Shown here piece after piece: positions 27,638-35,900 of a stretch of 64,000 bases of DNA. The stretch comes from an uncultured Chitinophagaceae bacterium (lineage in GTDB: Bacteria; Bacteroidota; Bacteroidia; Chitinophagales; Chitinophagaceae): positions 558,001 to 622,000 of the forward strand of contig CALCII010000011.1 in the NCBI GenBank assembly GCA_937907395.1. Direction: 5' to 3'. The notes beneath the pieces were generated by a model. The model had not been told where the DNA came from, did no database searches, and worked only from the letters and a program-made list of their open reading frames with translations. The translations under genes were made by a program, and so were the position numbers. Every line of letters begins with the position of its first letter. The stretch's first letter is position 1.

Positions 27638-29010
27638 GTGAAATTGTTTCCAGGTTTGTTGCACGCAGCACGGTAAAGGCCATGGACCTTGATCATCGCC
27701 GTAAAATCAATTTCAACATCGGGAAGTATAATTCAAAAGTTCCTGAAGGAAAAGAGCAGTTCACACAGCTGATGACAGCTCGTGAGCGGGCTAAGAATGT
27801 AAAGTGGCGTGCCATTGAAACACTCGATAAACAACTGGAAGAATTTGAACTGCAGTTTACACGCCGTGGCGGTAAAGTGCTGTATGCAGAAAATGCAGAA
27901 CAGGCATGCAACGAAATTTTACAAATCTGCCAGAGTGTGAACTGTAAAACACTGGTGAAGAGCAAGAGTATGGTGACGGAAGAAATTCATCTCAATGAGT
28001 TTCTTGAAAAGCATTCCATTGAAAGTGTGGAGACGGATTTAGGAGAATACATTCAACAATTAGATGGAGAACCTCCTTATCATATTGTTACACCGGCTAT
28101 GCATAAAAGCAAGGAAGATGTAGCGAAATTATTTGCGAATAAGCTGGGCACCGATCCGCATGCCACACCGGAACAACTTACTTTAACTGCACGCCGTATT
28201 CTCCGTGAAAAATATGTACAGGCCGAAGTAGGAATTACCGGTGCTAATTTTATTCTGGCTGATGTAGGTGGTATTGCTGTTACAGAAAATGAAGGCAATG
28301 CAAGGTTGAGTTGTGCTTTCCCTAAAGTGCACATTGTAGTGGTGGGCATTGAAAAAATGTTGCCATCGGTTACCGATCTGGGTTTGTTCTGGCCCTTGTT
28401 GTCCACTTTTGGAACAGGGCAGCAGGTAACAGTTTATAACAGTATTGTATTAGGGCCTAAACAGCCCGGAGAAGCAGATGGCCCTGAAGAAATGTATGTG
28501 ATCCTGCTCGATAATGGCCGCACCAACCTGCTGAAAAATCCTGCCACCAGGGAAGGATTGTATTGCATTCGTTGCGGCGCTTGTTTAAATGCTTGTCCGG
28601 TTTATAAAAATATTGGCGGACATAGTTATGGAACAACTTACAGTGGCCCTATCGGTAAAGTGATTACACCTCATCTGAGAGGGCTAGAGGAATATAAACA
28701 TCTCAGCTATGCGTCATCGTTATGTGGCAATTGCACAGAAGTTTGTCCCATGCGCATCAACCTGCATGAGCTGTTACTGGAGAACCGTAAAGAATCGGTA
28801 GAACAAGGTTTTTCTTCTTTTGCCGAACGTATGGCATGGAAAGTATGGCGACAAGCAATGAACAGCCGCCGTTTGATGAATGCAGGTAACAGTAAGATCA
28901 AAAATTTTGTGATCAACTCTTTTGCCAAAGACTGGACACGTTACAGAGGTAATCTCAATTTTCCGGAAAAAAGTTTTAACCAGCTCTGGCGGGAGCGAAA
29001 TGCTAAATAA
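27634..29010 (+). CDS. lutB: LutB/LldF-type iron-sulfur protein of lactate oxidation
   Basis: 458 residues. An N-terminal LUD domain is followed by two ferredoxin-like clusters: C311, C314, C317, C321 (YCIRCGACLNACPVYKNIGG) and C364, C367, C371 (CGNCTEVCPMRINLHEL). It is the electron-carrying subunit of the LutABC L-lactate dehydrogenase complex. No lutA is adjacent; lutC lies more than 30 kb away at 59427. Coupled to the DUF3109 gene by a 4-base overlap. Confidence 0.92.
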   Translation: MSEIVSRFVARSTVKAMDLDHRRKINFNIGKYNSKVPEGKEQFTQLMTARERAKNVKWRAIETLDKQLEEFELQFTRRGGKVLYAENAEQACNEILQICQSVNCKTLVKSKSMVTEEIHLNEFLEKHSIESVETDLGEYIQQLDGEPPYHIVTPAMHKSKEDVAKLFANKLGTDPHATPEQLTLTARRILREKYVQAEVGITGANFILADVGGIAVTENEGNARLSCAFPKVHIVVVGIEKMLPSVTDLGLFWPLLSTFGTGQQVTVYNSIVLGPKQPGEADGPEEMYVILLDNGRTNLLKNPATREGLYCIRCGACLNACPVYKNIGGHSYGTTYSGPIGKVITPHLRGLEEYKHLSYASSLCGNCTEVCPMRINLHELLLENRKESVEQGFSSFAERMAWKVWRQAMNSRRLMNAGNSKIKNFVINSFAKDWTRYRGNLNFPEKSFNQLWRERNAK

Positions 29011-29016
29011 AGCTTC

Positions 29017-30318
29017 ATGCTTTTTTATACGCCGCATATCACACCCCGCATCCGTTATATGGTTGACTATCTCAATGAACGATTGGGGTTGGATTTGCTG
29101 CTGACAGATGAACTGGAATTGTATCAATCACATCGTTCCGATAAAATCAATTATTCTGCTGAGCGTATCGTTGCCGATGAATTCCATATGCATCCAGCCG
29201 GGTTGTTGCATCAGGCTGACCTGAGAAAACAGTCGGTAGAATGTTTTCAATGGAAGGGGCGGCCAGCTTTTTATCAAACCAGCAATGATGATCTGGGCTT
29301 TGATCTGTTGTCGGCTGTTTTCTTTCTCGTTTCCCGTTACGAGGAATACCTGGATTACGAACCCGATGAATATGGCCGCTATGCTCATTGGAATTCGCTG
29401 GCGTGGAAGGAGAAATTCCTGAATCGACCACTGGTTGATTGGTGGATGAAAGAGTTTACAAGCATCTTACAACAAAAATTTCCTCATCAGAAACTCAGGC
29501 AATCAACATTCCGTTTTCTTCCTACCTATGACATTGATATTGCCTGGAGTTATTTGCACAAAGGTTGGTTCCGTTCTATAGGTGCTATGCTGCGGCAACC
29601 TTCAACTATTGTGCAACGGATGGCCGTATGGAGCCGAAGGGAGAAAGATCCGTTTGATTGTTACGATTGGCTCAATGAGTTTCATCAGCAATACAATCTT
29701 CATCCCATTTATTTTTTCTTACTTGCCGAACAACAAAGTGAACTCGATAAAAACATATCTCCGCGGAAACAGGCATTGAAACAACTGGTGCGTTCCTTGC
29801 AACAGGTTGCCGATGTGGGTATTCATCCATCGGTTATCAGTAATACGGCAAGAGAATATTTTTACCGTGAAAAGAATCAACTGCAGCTGATAACTCAGCA
29901 ACCGGTGCAAAAGAGCCGGCATCATTACCTGAGGTTTCATTTGCCACATTCCTATCGTGAGTTAATTAAAGCAGGTATCACCGAAGATTACAGCATGGGT
30001 TACGGAACGGTAAATGGATTCCGGGCTTCCACTTCTCATTCTTATTTGTGGTATGACCTTGAAAAAGAACAATCCACCATCTTACGCATTCATCCCTTTG
30101 CTTACATGGAAGCCAATAGTTTTTACGAATTGCATCAGCAACCTGCAGAAGCTTTGAGCGAACTGCAACAACTAAGCAAAGAAGTGGAAGAAGTGGGAGG
30201 CACCTTGATCACCATCTTCCACAATCATTTTCTGGGAAGCGACCCTATGTTTCGTGGCTGGAAAGAAATGTATGTACAGTTTACAGAAGAAATTACTGCT
30301 CGTTTTTCGAATCCTTGA
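29017..30318 (+). CDS. Polysaccharide deacetylase-like protein
   Basis: 433 residues. The N-terminal region (about 1-160) resembles the DUF7033 domain found before NodB-like domains. The C-terminal part has the first deacetylase motif as PTYDIDIAW around residue 170, GIHPS near 270, and HNHFLG near 408, consistent with a carbohydrate esterase family 4 fold whose metal ligands are partly altered. Cytoplasmic by sequence (no signal peptide). Starts 6 bases after lutB. Its 3' end overlaps the convergent rluF gene by 26 bases. Confidence 0.78.
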   Translation: MLFYTPHITPRIRYMVDYLNERLGLDLLLTDELELYQSHRSDKINYSAERIVADEFHMHPAGLLHQADLRKQSVECFQWKGRPAFYQTSNDDLGFDLLSAVFFLVSRYEEYLDYEPDEYGRYAHWNSLAWKEKFLNRPLVDWWMKEFTSILQQKFPHQKLRQSTFRFLPTYDIDIAWSYLHKGWFRSIGAMLRQPSTIVQRMAVWSRREKDPFDCYDWLNEFHQQYNLHPIYFFLLAEQQSELDKNISPRKQALKQLVRSLQQVADVGIHPSVISNTAREYFYREKNQLQLITQQPVQKSRHHYLRFHLPHSYRELIKAGITEDYSMGYGTVNGFRASTSHSYLWYDLEKEQSTILRIHPFAYMEANSFYELHQQPAEALSELQQLSKEVEEVGGTLITIFHNHFLGSDPMFRGWKEMYVQFTEEITARFSNP

Positions 30319-31027
30319 TCATTTCCATCAGTTCATTCATCTCCGGTTCGCTTAAATAGCGCCATTTACCAACTGCAATATTGCCCAGTTTGATATTCAT
30401 GATACGGATTCGTTTCAGGCTCACCACTTCATAGCCAAACACTTCACACATACGACGGATCTGGCGGTTCAATCCCTGTGTAAGAATAATGGAAAATGTT
30501 TTTCCGCTCATTACTTTTACTTTGCAGGGTAAGGTGGTGGTGCCAAGGATACGCACACCGCGGCTCATCTTTGCAGCAAAATCCGGACTCAGTTTTTTGT
30601 CAACCGTAACAATGTATTCTTTTTCGTGTTCGTTCCCGGACCGCAAAATTTTATTAACGATATCTCCGTTGTTCGTGAGAAAGATCAATCCTTCAGAATC
30701 TTTATCCAGACGTCCGATGGGAAAAATGCGTTTGGGATGATTGATATAACGGATGATGTTGGTGCGGTCTTTTTCATCGGTGGTGGAGGTAATATTTACC
30801 GGCTTATTGAAAGCAATGATGAACTGGTTTTGCAGTGAAGTTGTTTTTACTTTCAACAGTTCATCATCAATAAATACTTTATCGTTTTTGCCCACTCTGG
30901 TTCCTGCTAATGCAAGGTCTCCGTTCACAGCCACACGTCCCTGTTCAATCAGTTTATCGGCTTCCCGGCGGGAGCAATAACCTGTACTGCTGATAAATTT
31001 ATTGAGACTGATTTTTTCGTCCTGCAT
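30293..31027 (-). CDS. rluF: 23S rRNA pseudouridine synthase RluF
   Basis: 244 residues. An S4 RNA-binding domain (about 6-55, SLNKFISSTGYCSRREAD) precedes the RsuA-type catalytic domain with D108 in IGRLDKDSEGLIFLTN. The continuous match to the RluF pattern (NKILRSGNEHEKEYIVTVDK, GVRILGT, QGLNRQIRRMCEVFGYEV) distinguishes it from RluB/RsuA. It forms pseudouridine in helix 74 of 23S rRNA, and in E. coli also on tRNA-Tyr. Confidence 0.9.
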   Translation of the reverse strand: MQDEKISLNKFISSTGYCSRREADKLIEQGRVAVNGDLALAGTRVGKNDKVFIDDELLKVKTTSLQNQFIIAFNKPVNITSTTDEKDRTNIIRYINHPKRIFPIGRLDKDSEGLIFLTNNGDIVNKILRSGNEHEKEYIVTVDKKLSPDFAAKMSRGVRILGTTTLPCKVKVMSGKTFSIILTQGLNRQIRRMCEVFGYEVVSLKRIRIMNIKLGNIAVGKWRYLSEPEMNELMEMIKDSKNEQ

Positions 31028-31033
31028 AGTGCA

Positions 31034-32038
31034 TTAATTATCCATTTCACCCAATTGTTCTTCGGCAGTTTTTTTGAAGGCTTTGTTCACCATATAAACT
31101 CCGTACAAAGTTACCAGTCCGCCAACAATTAAAACGGTCGTCAGCTTTTCATCAAAGATCAACGATCCAAGCAATACGGCAACAACCGGATTTATGTATG
31201 CATATATACTTGCCTGTTCGGTGGGCAGGCGTTGTAAAGAATAGAGATAGGCAACGAAAGAGATGATAGAGCCAAATACAACGAGGTAACCAATAGCCAG
31301 CCATGAATCAACAGGAATTTCCCGGAGCGGAACAAACTTGGGATCGAAACTGCTTACAGCAAACAAAACGATTCCTGCGATAAGCATTTGAAAACCGATG
31401 CCAAAGTAAGGATTGAATTTCGCTGCTTGTTTTTTGGTGTATAAAGAACCGAAAGCCCATGTCCAGGTAGCCATCAACGAAAGTGAAATGCCAAACCGGA
31501 AATCGGGATTTAAAAAATCGTGCAGATGTTCATAGAAAATGATACAAACACCGGCAAAACCAAGAAACAATCCAACCACAGCTTTCGTTGGTAATTTTTC
31601 TTTACTGCTGAAGAAACCAATCACCACCAGCCACAATGGAAAGATAGCGCCAATGATACTTCCCAATCCGGCAGAAATATATTTAATGCCCCATGTGCTC
31701 AAGCCATTGCTTAAAACAAAGTTGAGAAGTGCCAATATAAAGAGCGGCCACAATTCTTTGAGTTTGGGAATGGAAGCCCCTTTCAGAAAAAAATATAGCA
31801 GATAACAACTGCCGGCAATCAATTGGCGTATAGCTGCCATTTGCAATCCGGGTAAATGTTTTACGCCTTGTTTGGAAGCGAGCCAGGTTGTGCCCCAGAA
31901 AAAACTCACCACCGCCAATGCAAAAATTGCCTTCGCTCTTGAACCTTTCTTGTGAATGGTTAAAGGATTGAAGGCCGACAAGCTTTTCAGGCTGTCGGTA
32001 GATGATTGAACGGCTTTATGAATGCGGTTGCGTGGCAT
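31034..32038 (-). CDS. EamA-family (DMT superfamily) transporter
   Basis: 334 residues with ten predicted membrane helices arranged as two EamA repeats; landmarks include SFFWGTTWLASKQGVKHLPG in the first repeat and QASIYAYINPVVAVLLG in the second. Inner-membrane metabolite or drug exporter; the substrate cannot be read. The N-terminal 35 residues before the first helix are longer than usual, so the true start may be further in. Six bases upstream of rluF on the same strand. Confidence 0.88.
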   Translation of the reverse strand: MPRNRIHKAVQSSTDSLKSLSAFNPLTIHKKGSRAKAIFALAVVSFFWGTTWLASKQGVKHLPGLQMAAIRQLIAGSCYLLYFFLKGASIPKLKELWPLFILALLNFVLSNGLSTWGIKYISAGLGSIIGAIFPLWLVVIGFFSSKEKLPTKAVVGLFLGFAGVCIIFYEHLHDFLNPDFRFGISLSLMATWTWAFGSLYTKKQAAKFNPYFGIGFQMLIAGIVLFAVSSFDPKFVPLREIPVDSWLAIGYLVVFGSIISFVAYLYSLQRLPTEQASIYAYINPVVAVLLGSLIFDEKLTTVLIVGGLVTLYGVYMVNKAFKKTAEEQLGEMDN

Positions 32039-32105
32039 TGTTCTGGTTGAGATGATAAAGGCAAAGACAAAGACAAATGTCTTTTCAAGGTAACGAATAA
32101 ATTGT

Positions 32106-33608
32106 TTAGTGCTTGAAATGGCGTAACCCTGTTATCACCATTGCAAGATTATTTTGTTTGCAATACTCAATGGAATCATTGTCACGGATAGAACCACCCG
32201 GTTGTATAAACGAAGTGATACCCGCTGCATGCCCCAGTTGCACACAATCATTGAATGGGAAAAATGCATCGCTGGCCATTACTGCTCCGTTGAGATCAAA
32301 CTGAAATTGTTTTGCTTTTTCAACCGATTGACGAAGAGAGTCGATACGACTGGTTTGTCCGCAACCTTTTCCCACCAATTGTTTATTTTTTACCAATGCA
32401 ATGGCATTTGATTTTAGATGCTTGCAGATGAGGTTGGCAAATGCCAGGTCTTCTTTTTCTGTTTCACTTGTTGTTCTTCCTCCCACTTCTTTCCATTCGG
32501 TAAAGTTTCCTTCATCTGTCCCCTGTACTAAAACTCCGTTAAGCAATGATTTGTATTGCTCTTTATTCGATGGTTGTTGTTTCAGTTGCAAAAGAATGCG
32601 GTTCTTTTTGGAACGCAATACCTGCAAAGCGTCTTCGCTGAACGAAGGAGCAATCAATACTTCAAAGAAAATTTCATTGATGGCATCGGCGGTGGCTTTA
32701 TCGATTTCACCATTGCATACCAATACACCACCAAAAGCACTTTCCGGATCACCGGCAAGAGCCGCATCCCAGCTTTCTTTCACAGAGGAGCGTTGGGCCA
32801 CACCGCACACATTGGTGTGTTTGATGATGGCAAACGTAGTGGTGTTGAATTCACGGATTAACTGCATGGCAGCATCCACATCCACGAGATTATTGTAAGA
32901 AAGTTCTTTTCCATTGAGTTGTGTAAACAATTCATCGAGGTTCCCATAGAATCGTGCCGATTGATGCGGATTTTCACCATAGCGCAGCACTTTCTCTTCT
33001 TTGTTGAAAACAGTTTCTATAGCCGATTGATGGAAGTAGTTGGAGATGGCTGTATCATAAGCCGTGCAAACATCAAACGCCTTAATCGCAAAGGCTCTTC
33101 TTTGTTCATACGATGTTTCGCCATTTTGATTGCGGAGGATTTCTTCCAGCACTGCGTATTCTTTTTTTGCTGCCAGCACCACCACATCTTTATGATTTTT
33201 TGCTGCTGCACGGATCATGGATGGTCCGCCGATATCTATTTTTTCAATGATTGCTTTTTCATCGGTAGTGGAAGCAACGGTTTCTTCAAACGGATAGAGA
33301 TCCACAATTACCAGATCCAGTTCCGGAATCTGGTATTGTTGCATTTCGGCCACATGTTGTTCATCGTCACGTTTACCAAGGATGCCACCAAAAACAGATG
33401 GGTGTAAGGTTTTTACCCGTCCGCCTAAAATGGAGGGATAAGTGGTGAGGTTTTCAACCGGTATAACCGGGATGCCCAGCTTTTCAATAAAAGCCTGCGT
33501 GCCGCCGGTGGAATAAATGGTTACGTTTTGCTGATGAAGAAGCTGTACAAGTGAATCTAATCCGTCTTTGTAAAAAACAGAGATAAGCGCCGATTGAATC
33601 TTTTTCAT
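32106..33608 (-). CDS. purH: Bifunctional AICAR formyltransferase / IMP cyclohydrolase
   Basis: 500 residues from the ATG at 33608, where the product starts MKKIQSALISVFYKDGLDSL like other PurH proteins; a GTG 21 bases upstream is possible. The N-terminal MGS-like cyclohydrolase domain (STGGTQAFIEKLGI, GGRVKTLHPSVFGGIL) is followed by the formyltransferase domain with the Lys-His pair in AIIKHTNVCGVA and SDAFFPFNDCVQ. It carries out the last two steps of purine synthesis. Its promoter lies at the edge of the NACHT insertion. Confidence 0.96.
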   Translation of the reverse strand: MKKIQSALISVFYKDGLDSLVQLLHQQNVTIYSTGGTQAFIEKLGIPVIPVENLTTYPSILGGRVKTLHPSVFGGILGKRDDEQHVAEMQQYQIPELDLVIVDLYPFEETVASTTDEKAIIEKIDIGGPSMIRAAAKNHKDVVVLAAKKEYAVLEEILRNQNGETSYEQRRAFAIKAFDVCTAYDTAISNYFHQSAIETVFNKEEKVLRYGENPHQSARFYGNLDELFTQLNGKELSYNNLVDVDAAMQLIREFNTTTFAIIKHTNVCGVAQRSSVKESWDAALAGDPESAFGGVLVCNGEIDKATADAINEIFFEVLIAPSFSEDALQVLRSKKNRILLQLKQQPSNKEQYKSLLNGVLVQGTDEGNFTEWKEVGGRTTSETEKEDLAFANLICKHLKSNAIALVKNKQLVGKGCGQTSRIDSLRQSVEKAKQFQFDLNGAVMASDAFFPFNDCVQLGHAAGITSFIQPGGSIRDNDSIEYCKQNNLAMVITGLRHFKH

Positions 33609-33687
33609 TTTGATTGGTTTGAGCACCACCGGAGACAGGGCGTAGAACCATTTGCCGTTGTAACAGATGGCGAAGAAGTTTGCGCCG

Positions 33688-33717
33688 CAAAGGTAGGTTT
33701 CTGCTATGGCATCACAA
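33688..33717 (-). promoter_or_regulatory. purH promoter (-33 TTG, -7 TACCTTTG)
   Basis: On the minus strand a TTG at 33717-33715 and TACCTTTG at 33695-33688 are separated by exactly 19 bases, the best full match to the Bacteroidota promoter consensus in the window. The -33 TTG lies inside the left 15-bp direct repeat of the NACHT insertion. Confidence 0.7.
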
Positions 33718-33718
33718 A
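33704..33718. repeat. Left direct repeat of the NACHT insertion
   Basis: CTATGGCATCACAAA, identical to 35886-35900. The right copy is the last 15 bases of comEC including its stop codon; this left copy is a duplicate of that sequence placed before purH. It fits a target-site duplication or attachment-site core. Confidence 0.8.
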
Positions 33719-33777
33719 AATGGATTCTTTTATATATTATTTAATGTTGAGGGCTCAGTTTTCAATTTCAAATTGAT

Positions 33778-33798
33778 AATTTAGTTATAAACTAAATT
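33778..33798. promoter_or_regulatory. Palindrome upstream of the NACHT gene
   Basis: AATTTAGTT, ATA spacer, AACTAAATT: a perfect 9-bp inverted repeat ending 8 bases before the ATG at 33807. Overlapping direct copies of AAATTGAT lie at 33770-33777 and 33794-33801. The position suits an operator or a hairpin over the start codon. Confidence 0.45.
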
Positions 33799-33806
33799 GA
33801 TTAATC

Positions 33807-35774
33807 ATGCAAGCAGTTGAATTGGCTAAAGAAGTAAAAGATTTTTTGGAGCCCTCGCTTTCCAAAATATTTGCTAGCTATATGTCGGAAAGATTCAAGT
33901 ATTTGTTAAAAAAAATAAATAACGGTAATGCAAAACAGCTAAAAAGTATTGATGATAAAATTGCTCTTTATGCAACTCGTTTATATGAGCGATGTTCTAT
34001 TGCTTCAACGCTTGTCTTTCCAAACAAACAAAAGTTATTAAACGAAATTTACATTCCATTAAGTATAAGCAATGAACAGGGAAATTCATATAAGATAGAT
34101 AACAATAGTGCAGGTATTTTCAATCAACTTGATAGAATAATTATCATTGATAATGCAGGTATGGGTAAGTCCACCTTGTTGAAGAAGCTTTGTATTTCTG
34201 TTTTAGAAGAAGGAATTCGGATCCCTTTTTATATTGAGTTAAGAAAAATTTCACGACAGAAGCCGTTAGTTGATTTTATTCTTGATCAAATTGGAACAAT
34301 AAGTAGTCCTTTGGATATGAAAACCTTGTTGCATTTAATAAAAGGTGGTGAGTTGATTTTTTTACTTGATGGTTATGATGAAATAGCTCCCGAGGAAAGG
34401 CCCTTTGTAAATAAAGCAATAAGAGATTTTGTTTTATTAGCATCTGAGTGTAAGTTTGTTTTAACATCTCGCCCTGAACTCGAGCTAACGAGCTATGCGG
34501 ATTTTATGGCATTTCGTATTAAGCCACTATCAAAAGATGAAGCTTTTTCATTGATAAAAAAGTATGACTATAAGGGTTCGTTGCATAAAGAACTTATAAA
34601 GTCAATTAAATCCTCAACTAATACAAGTTTAAGCGAGTTTCTAACAAATCCACTTTTAGTTTCACTTTTATACTCTGCATTTGAATACAAAAGTATAATT
34701 CCAATTAAGAAACACATATTTTATAGGAATGTCTACGACTCTTTATATGAATCTCATGATCTGTCAAAGGGTGACTCATTTGTGAGAAAAAAATATTCAG
34801 GACTTGATATTGAGGAGTTTCATTTGGTTTTAAGGCATTTGGGTTATTTTAGTTTCATTAAGTATAAAGTTGAATTTCAAAAGGAAGAGTTAGTTGACTA
34901 TCTGAAAAAAATCAAAAAATTCATAGGGAATCTTGATTTTAAAGAAACCGACTTTGTTAATGATTTGATAATAACTGTTCCTGTTTTTGTAAAAGATGGT
35001 TTTTATTATCGTTGGATGCATAAATCAATACAAGAGTATTTTGCAGCACATTTTATTTTTTTGGACTCTAGGGATAAACAAGATGAGATATTATTGAAGC
35101 TTAGCTTTCATGATAATATCGATATGCATATCAATGTTTTAGATTTATATTTTAGTATTGATTATAAGTCGTTTAATAAAGTTGTAATATTTGAGCTGGT
35201 TAATAGGTTCATCCAAATGATTGAAAATTCTTTCAAGAAGTTCAAGGATTCTCATGGAAAACTGAATCTTCAAAGTTTGACATTTAATCATCATTACTTT
35301 ATAGTTAGGTTGCCTGAAGAATTAGTTTATTCGTTTGAGACAGAGGATGTGTCAGTTGTATTTAGCTATGCAGAGGGATTTGTTTTCCCTAACGACAATT
35401 ATCATTTTTTATATGAGTTTAATCAGAATGGTCTAGCTGTTGATGAGGGTATAATATGTCTGTTGAGATCCGAGAAGAAAGTGTTTCGGCTAATTAAATT
35501 TCTTCATAATAAAAATGAGAAGCTTTTTAAGAAGGTTAGTTTTTCAAAATTTGAAATTGATAAACTCCCAAAATTGCTACCTGGTCTTTATGAAATTACT
35601 GAAAATTTCGAGAGTATGACAGAAGAGAATATTTATGCAGTTTCAGCTTTTATGGGAGTTAATACGCAATACAATAGTGGATATGTTTTAGATGAGAAAC
35701 TTTGTAGAAAACGAATTTCTGACATTCAAAAGATTGTTAAAATTGAAAACCAAAATGATTTATTAGCATTTTAA
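33807..35774 (+). CDS. NACHT-domain STAND NTPase, candidate antiphage protein
   Basis: 655 residues. The N-terminal region (1-105) is mostly helical with no recognised effector domain. The NACHT domain has Walker A DNAGMGKST (115-123), Walker B/NACHT acidic motif FLLDGYDE (185-192), sensor KFVLTSRPE (216-224), a conserved proline in LTNPLLVSLL (279-288), and the winged-helix box MHKSIQEYFAAHF (404-416). The C-terminal part (about 430-655) lacks LRR, TPR or WD repeats and would be the sensor. Bacterial NACHT proteins include proven antiphage systems; that this one defends is inference. Codon use is A+T-rich compared with both neighbours, and the gene lies within direct repeats. Confidence 0.88.
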   Translation: MQAVELAKEVKDFLEPSLSKIFASYMSERFKYLLKKINNGNAKQLKSIDDKIALYATRLYERCSIASTLVFPNKQKLLNEIYIPLSISNEQGNSYKIDNNSAGIFNQLDRIIIIDNAGMGKSTLLKKLCISVLEEGIRIPFYIELRKISRQKPLVDFILDQIGTISSPLDMKTLLHLIKGGELIFLLDGYDEIAPEERPFVNKAIRDFVLLASECKFVLTSRPELELTSYADFMAFRIKPLSKDEAFSLIKKYDYKGSLHKELIKSIKSSTNTSLSEFLTNPLLVSLLYSAFEYKSIIPIKKHIFYRNVYDSLYESHDLSKGDSFVRKKYSGLDIEEFHLVLRHLGYFSFIKYKVEFQKEELVDYLKKIKKFIGNLDFKETDFVNDLIITVPVFVKDGFYYRWMHKSIQEYFAAHFIFLDSRDKQDEILLKLSFHDNIDMHINVLDLYFSIDYKSFNKVVIFELVNRFIQMIENSFKKFKDSHGKLNLQSLTFNHHYFIVRLPEELVYSFETEDVSVVFSYAEGFVFPNDNYHFLYEFNQNGLAVDEGIICLLRSEKKVFRLIKFLHNKNEKLFKKVSFSKFEIDKLPKLLPGLYEITENFESMTEENIYAVSAFMGVNTQYNSGYVLDEKLCRKRISDIQKIVKIENQNDLLAF

Positions 35775-35841
35775 AGCATTCTTTGTGATAGAAATATTTT
35801 TCTTTCGATTATTTGCGCTGAGTAAATTTGTTTATGTCTAG

Positions 35842-35878
35842 TTGTCAATATTTATTTTTTTTTCGATATTGATGACAA
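35842..35878 (+). terminator. Possible terminator after the NACHT gene
   Basis: An imperfect inverted repeat (TTGTCAATA at 35842-35850 against ATATTGATGACAA at 35866-35878) surrounds a run of T. It lies about 70 bases after the NACHT stop, just inside the right direct repeat; it could alternatively be a recombination site. Confidence 0.35.
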
Positions 35879-35885
35879 ATCAATT

Positions 35886-35900
35886 CTATGGCATCACAAA
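35886..35900. repeat. Right direct repeat of the NACHT insertion (comEC 3' end)
   Basis: CTATGGCATCACAAA, identical to 33704-33718. On the minus strand it encodes the last comEC codons and the stop (Phe-Val-Met-Pro-stop). Confidence 0.8.

Larger units (their letters stand above)
33704..35900. mobile_element. Putative horizontally acquired single-gene defence island
   Basis: About 2.2 kb bounded by 15-bp direct repeats and visibly richer in A+T than both flanks. It carries one gene, a NACHT ATPase, and no integrase, transposase or resolvase. It separates comEC from purH, which would otherwise be head-to-tail neighbours on the minus strand. The inner ends show only weak inverted similarity (AATGGATTCT at left, AATTGATTTG reading inward from the right). 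Passenger integration by an enzyme acting in trans, or recombination at short homology, would both fit. Confidence 0.55.

Noticed and set aside
33704..35900. Prophage or insertion sequence
   Set aside because: No phage structural gene, integrase, transposase or good terminal inverted repeats; only the NACHT gene and the direct repeats.
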